DNA of 17,349 bases from JAFIEN01 sp051859505. Lineage in GTDB: Bacteria > Pseudomonadota > Alphaproteobacteria > Rhodobacterales > Rhodobacteraceae. The DNA lies in the NCBI GenBank assembly GCA_051859505.1, contig JBHYFN010000065.1, positions 1 through 17,349 of the forward strand. The letters are read 5' to 3'. The position numbers and the translations under genes are program-made. Positions 14,966 to 17,349 of the stretch are shown piece after piece (within the stretch, counting starts at the first letter, position 1; each line of letters begins with the position of its first letter). The notes beneath the pieces were generated by a model. That model was not told where the DNA came from. It worked only from the letters and a program-made list of their open reading frames with translations, and did no database searches.

Positions 14966-16288
14966 TCAGCTCATCAGAGCAGTGTGAATATCTTCGGCAG
15001 CGTCGCGCCCTTCGGCGACCGCCGTCACAGTCAGATCGTCGCCACCAGCGGCACAGTCCCCGCCGGCCCAGACACCCTTGACCGAGCTACGGCCCGGCCC
15101 CGTCACAGCGATCTTGCGACCATCGAGATCGGGCAGACCCTCCCCCGTCAGCGTCTGGCCAATGGCCTTGAACACCTGGTCAGCGGCAAGACGGAAGGTC
15201 TGGCCAGTGGGGTTCAACGCATCATCCGTGAACTCGAACTCGATCTCTCGCACAGCCCCATTGCCATGAACTGCGACAGGTGAGGCATTGGTGATGATCC
15301 GCACGCCCTTTGCGGCAGCCAAATCCTGTTCCCAGACCGAAGCATTCATCCGGTCGCGCCCCCGGCGATAGACGATGGTGACGTTCAGGGCGCCAAGCAG
15401 TTTCGACTGCACGGCCGCATCCACCGCCGTCATGCCTCCACCGATGACCACCACATCCCGACCCACCGGAAGGGCGCTCAGATCCGTGGCCTGTCGCAGG
15501 TCCGCGATGAAATCGACCGCATCCAGAACACCTTCCTTGTCTGCACCCGGCGCTGACAGCGCGTTCACGCCGCCAAGGCCCATGCCAAGGAAAACAGCAT
15601 CGTATTCAGCCTGAAGATCGGCCATGAACACATCGCGACCCAGCGCCATTTCGTTGCGGATTTCGATGCCGCCGATCTGCAACAGCCAATCGACTTCGCG
15701 CGCGGCGAAATCCCCGGTCGTCTTGTAGGCCGCAATCCCGTATTCGTTCAGGCCACCAGCCTTGGGACGGGCATCGAAGACGACGACATCGTGCCCATGC
15801 ATCGCAAGACGGTGTGAACAGGCCAATCCAGCCGGACCGGCCCCGACAATGGCGATACGCTTGCCAGTCGGGACCGCCCGGGAGAAAGGATGCACCCCCT
15901 GAGCCATCAGCGTGTCGGTTGCGTAGCGCTGCAACCGGCCGATCTGCACAGGTTCGCCTTCTGCCGCTTCGCGCACGCAGACTTCTTCACACAGGGTTTC
16001 CGTGGGGCAGACGCGGGCGCACATGCCCCCCATGATGTTCTGGGTCAGGATCGTCTTGGCCGCCGCTTCGGGCGTGCCGGTGGCGATCTGACGAATGAAC
16101 AACGGGATGTCGATATCCGTGGGGCACGCGGTAATGCAGGGGGCATCATGGCAGAAATAACACCGATCTGCCGCCACAAGGGCCTCGTGATCGCTCAGGG
16201 GCGCGTGCAGATCGGTGAATCCGGCGCTTAGCGCATCGGAGTCCATCCGGCCCGAAACAATCCCTTCTTTCAAAGCTCTGGCGTCCAT
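14966..16288 (-). CDS. preT: NAD(P)-dependent dihydropyrimidine dehydrogenase subunit PreT
   Basis: The 440-residue flavoprotein passes electrons from NAD(P)H to PreA. The N-terminal Fe-S domain has Cys43/46/51/55 (CYFCHDAPCITAC) and Cys90/94/100/104 (CARVCPTETLCEEVC). The FAD-binding GAGPAG is at 149-154, and the nucleotide-binding IGGGMTAVD is at about 282-290. C-terminal GVWAGGDCAAGG closes the FAD fold. I choose the ATG at 16288 because GGAG lies 7 bases before it; the GTG at 16294 is too close to that site. It is the first gene of the preT-preA operon, with a RutR-type operator 56 bp upstream. Confidence 0.93.
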   Translation of the reverse strand: MDARALKEGIVSGRMDSDALSAGFTDLHAPLSDHEALVAADRCYFCHDAPCITACPTDIDIPLFIRQIATGTPEAAAKTILTQNIMGGMCARVCPTETLCEEVCVREAAEGEPVQIGRLQRYATDTLMAQGVHPFSRAVPTGKRIAIVGAGPAGLACSHRLAMHGHDVVVFDARPKAGGLNEYGIAAYKTTGDFAAREVDWLLQIGGIEIRNEMALGRDVFMADLQAEYDAVFLGMGLGGVNALSAPGADKEGVLDAVDFIADLRQATDLSALPVGRDVVVIGGGMTAVDAAVQSKLLGALNVTIVYRRGRDRMNASVWEQDLAAAKGVRIITNASPVAVHGNGAVREIEFEFTDDALNPTGQTFRLAADQVFKAIGQTLTGEGLPDLDGRKIAVTGPGRSSVKGVWAGGDCAAGGDDLTVTAVAEGRDAAEDIHTALMS

Positions 16289-16344
16289 CTTCACACTCCG
16301 AAGTCAGCTTGAACATTTCTCAAACGGTCTCACGGGGCAAAAAT

Positions 16345-16360
16345 TTTATCAACTGGTAAA
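16345..16360. promoter_or_regulatory. RutR-type operator before preT
   Basis: TTTATCA-AC-TGGTAAA differs from perfect 7-2-7 symmetry by one base and matches the site at 12557-12572. The symmetry extends outward to 12-base arms (AAAATTTTATCA at 16340-16351, TGGTAAAATTTT at 16354-16365; 11 of 12 pairs). It overlaps a weak candidate -10 region of preT (TTGGCT, 17 bp, AAATTT on the minus strand). Confidence 0.72.
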
Positions 16361-16506
16361 ATTTTGAATGTGCCGCTTTTCAGCCAATGCTGCACCGCGG
16401 CGTTATGCGCTCAGTGTGTAACGGGTATTCCGAACCGGAGCTACTCGGCGCGTTTTCAAGGACTTAGATAGGGGTGTAGAAATAATGAGCAAAGCAAAGG
16501 CACAAC

Positions 16507-16722
16507 ATGGCACTTACACAGTCATATCACGACGAAAAACCCGGCTTTTTCTCCAGCTTGATTGATGGATTGACCCGCGGTTTTACCCAGGTGGCGGAAG
16601 CAAATTCGCGGATTCGCGAAGTTGAGCGGTTTCAGGCCATGTCCGACACGGCACTCGCAGCCAGAGGGCTGAAGCGCGAAGACATCGTGCAGCACGTCTT
16701 TCGGGACGTATTCTGGCTGTAA
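16507..16722 (+). CDS. DUF1127-domain small protein
   Basis: This 71-residue basic protein ends with the DUF1127 pattern: EVERFQAMSDTALAARGLKREDIVQHVF (about residues 38-65, given with key residues Leu50, Gly54 and Ile60). The N-terminal part (KPGFFSSLIDGLTRGFTQV) looks amphipathic. DUF1127 proteins are abundant in alphaproteobacteria, where some bind RNA or affect phosphate, arginine or stress responses; no specific role can be read here. It has its own terminator and is divergent from preT. An upstream ATG at 16485 is out of frame. Confidence 0.8.
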   Translation: MALTQSYHDEKPGFFSSLIDGLTRGFTQVAEANSRIREVERFQAMSDTALAARGLKREDIVQHVFRDVFWL

Positions 16723-16744
16723 TCGGTTTTCACAGAACCTACTG

Positions 16745-16782
16745 AAAAAAAGGCTGCGCACATTGCGCGGCCTTTTTCTTTT
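16745..16782. terminator. Rho-independent terminator after the DUF1127 gene
   Basis: GGCTGCGC (16752-16759) pairs with GCGCGGCC-side bases 16765-16772 through one G-T wobble around the loop ACATT. The stem is preceded by seven A and followed by TTTTTCTTTT. It works best on the plus strand and may also act on the minus strand because of the A-run. Confidence 0.85.
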
Positions 16783-16801
16783 GGCCAAGCACCCCAAGAA
16801 A

Positions 16802-16826
16802 AAAGCCGCCCCCAAGGGACGGCTTT
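16802..16826 (-). terminator. Rho-independent terminator after rpsD
   Basis: On the minus strand AAAGCCGTCCC and GGGGCGGCTTT pair, with one wobble, around a short loop. A T-run follows (complement of 16798-16804). It lies about 43 bp after the rpsD stop. Confidence 0.8.
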
Positions 16827-16868
16827 GAATTGGTAGCTTCGTACTGTTGAACCGTACGGACGCCCAGA

Positions 16869-17349
16869 TCAGTTCTGAGCGTAATATTCGATGACGAGGT
16901 TCGGTTCCATCAGCACCGGGTACGGCACATCGCTGAGGCCCGGAGTACGCACAAAAGTCGCTTTCATCTTGGAGTGATCCGCCTCGACATAGTCGGGCAC
17001 ATCGCGCTCGGGCAGTTGAACCGCTTCGAGAACAGCCGCGATCTGCTTGGACTTATCGCGCACTTCGATCACGTCACCTTCCTTGACCCGGTAGGACGGG
17101 ATGTTGACGCGCTCGCCGTTGACCAGAACGTGACCGTGGTTCACGAACTGACGCGCCGCAAAGACGGTTGCCACGAACTTGGCACGATAGACAACGGCGT
17201 CCAGACGACGCTCGAGCAGGCCAATCAGCTGTTCACCGGTGTCTCCGCGCTGACGCTCGGCCTCGGCAAAGATGCGGCGGAACTGCTTTTCTGTCAGATC
17301 GCCGTAATAGCCCTTGAGCTTCTGCTTGGCGCGCAGCTGAAGGCCGAAG
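16869..17349 (-). CDS. rpsD: 30S ribosomal protein S4, 5' end outside window
   Basis: The minus-strand frame enters at the right edge as FGLQLRAKQKLKGYYGDLTE and runs 159 residues to a stop at 16869. The S4 RNA-binding domain is clear: LLERRLDAVVYRAKF followed by ARQFVNHGHVLVNGERVNIPSY. The C-terminus ends VIEYYAQN. About 45 N-terminal residues are missing because of the window edge. S4 is a primary 16S rRNA binder in small-subunit assembly. Here it stands alone rather than within an alpha operon (no rpsK, rpoA or rpsM beside it), as is usual in alphaproteobacteria. Confidence 0.96.
   Translation of the reverse strand, partial: FGLQLRAKQKLKGYYGDLTEKQFRRIFAEAERQRGDTGEQLIGLLERRLDAVVYRAKFVATVFAARQFVNHGHVLVNGERVNIPSYRVKEGDVIEVRDKSKQIAAVLEAVQLPERDVPDYVEADHSKMKATFVRTPGLSDVPYPVLMEPNLVIEYYAQN

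Noticed and set aside
14265..14987. 240-codon plus-strand open frame
   Set aside because: It is antisense to preA; the minus strand has clear Fe-S and catalytic motifs.
16836..16860. CGTAC/GTACG inverted repeat near the rpsD terminator
   Set aside because: The stem is only five bases; it resembles the CGTACG core of the twin palindromes but is too weak to call.
1..17349. CRISPR array, rRNA, prophage or secretion genes
   Set aside because: I saw no regularly spaced repeats, rRNA sequence or phage structural genes in the window.

Overview
The window looks like the chromosome of a marine alphaproteobacterium of the Rhodobacteraceae (Roseobacter group). I base this on the high GC content, the family resemblance of nearly every protein, a DUF1127 gene beside rpsD, and roseobacter-type IS elements. 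No species can be named from the sequence alone.

Left part (1-4656): a decayed mobile region beside a tRNA-Arg(CCT) gene. It holds a nested stack of insertion sequences: an IS701-family element running off the left edge, a 5'-truncated IS30-family remnant, and a 3'-truncated IS3-family remnant. The IS3 end sits inside a relaxase gene. The relaxase has also lost its start codon and carries an in-frame TGA. Upstream of it are an intact mobC-like gene and a helix-turn-helix gene, also broken by an in-frame TGA. The region ends at the 3' end of the tRNA, the usual integration point of islands, but no integrase is present in the window.

Middle (4657-5912): the tRNA gene with its promoter, then a GntR-like LacI-family regulator that converges on the large minus-strand operon. 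A bidirectional hairpin terminator separates the two.

Core (5939-16288): a complete reductive pyrimidine catabolic locus with its own transporter. One minus-strand operon reads: Zn-dependent N-carbamoyl-beta-alanine amidohydrolase, an undescribed 65-residue protein, dihydropyrimidinase, ABC ATPase, two permeases and an NMT1/THI5-like binding protein. Start/stop overlaps link most of these genes. A RutR-like TetR regulator is divergent from it and is followed by an unrecognised 80-residue gene. A second minus-strand operon, preT-preA, encodes the two-subunit NAD(P)H-dependent dihydropyrimidine dehydrogenase. PreTA would reduce uracil or thymine, dihydropyrimidinase would open the ring, and the amidohydrolase would release beta-alanine (or beta-aminoisobutyrate), CO2 and NH3. 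Two near-identical palindromes (TTTACCA-TT-TGGTAAA and TTTATCA-AC-TGGTAAA) lie 56-57 bp before the first gene of each operon. They match the architecture of the E. coli RutR box and are the likely operators tying the locus together. Two perfect palindromes with a shared core sit exactly 30 bp apart between the 80-residue gene and preA.

Right part (16295-17349): a DUF1127 small protein, two hairpin terminators, and rpsD (ribosomal protein S4), cut by the right edge.
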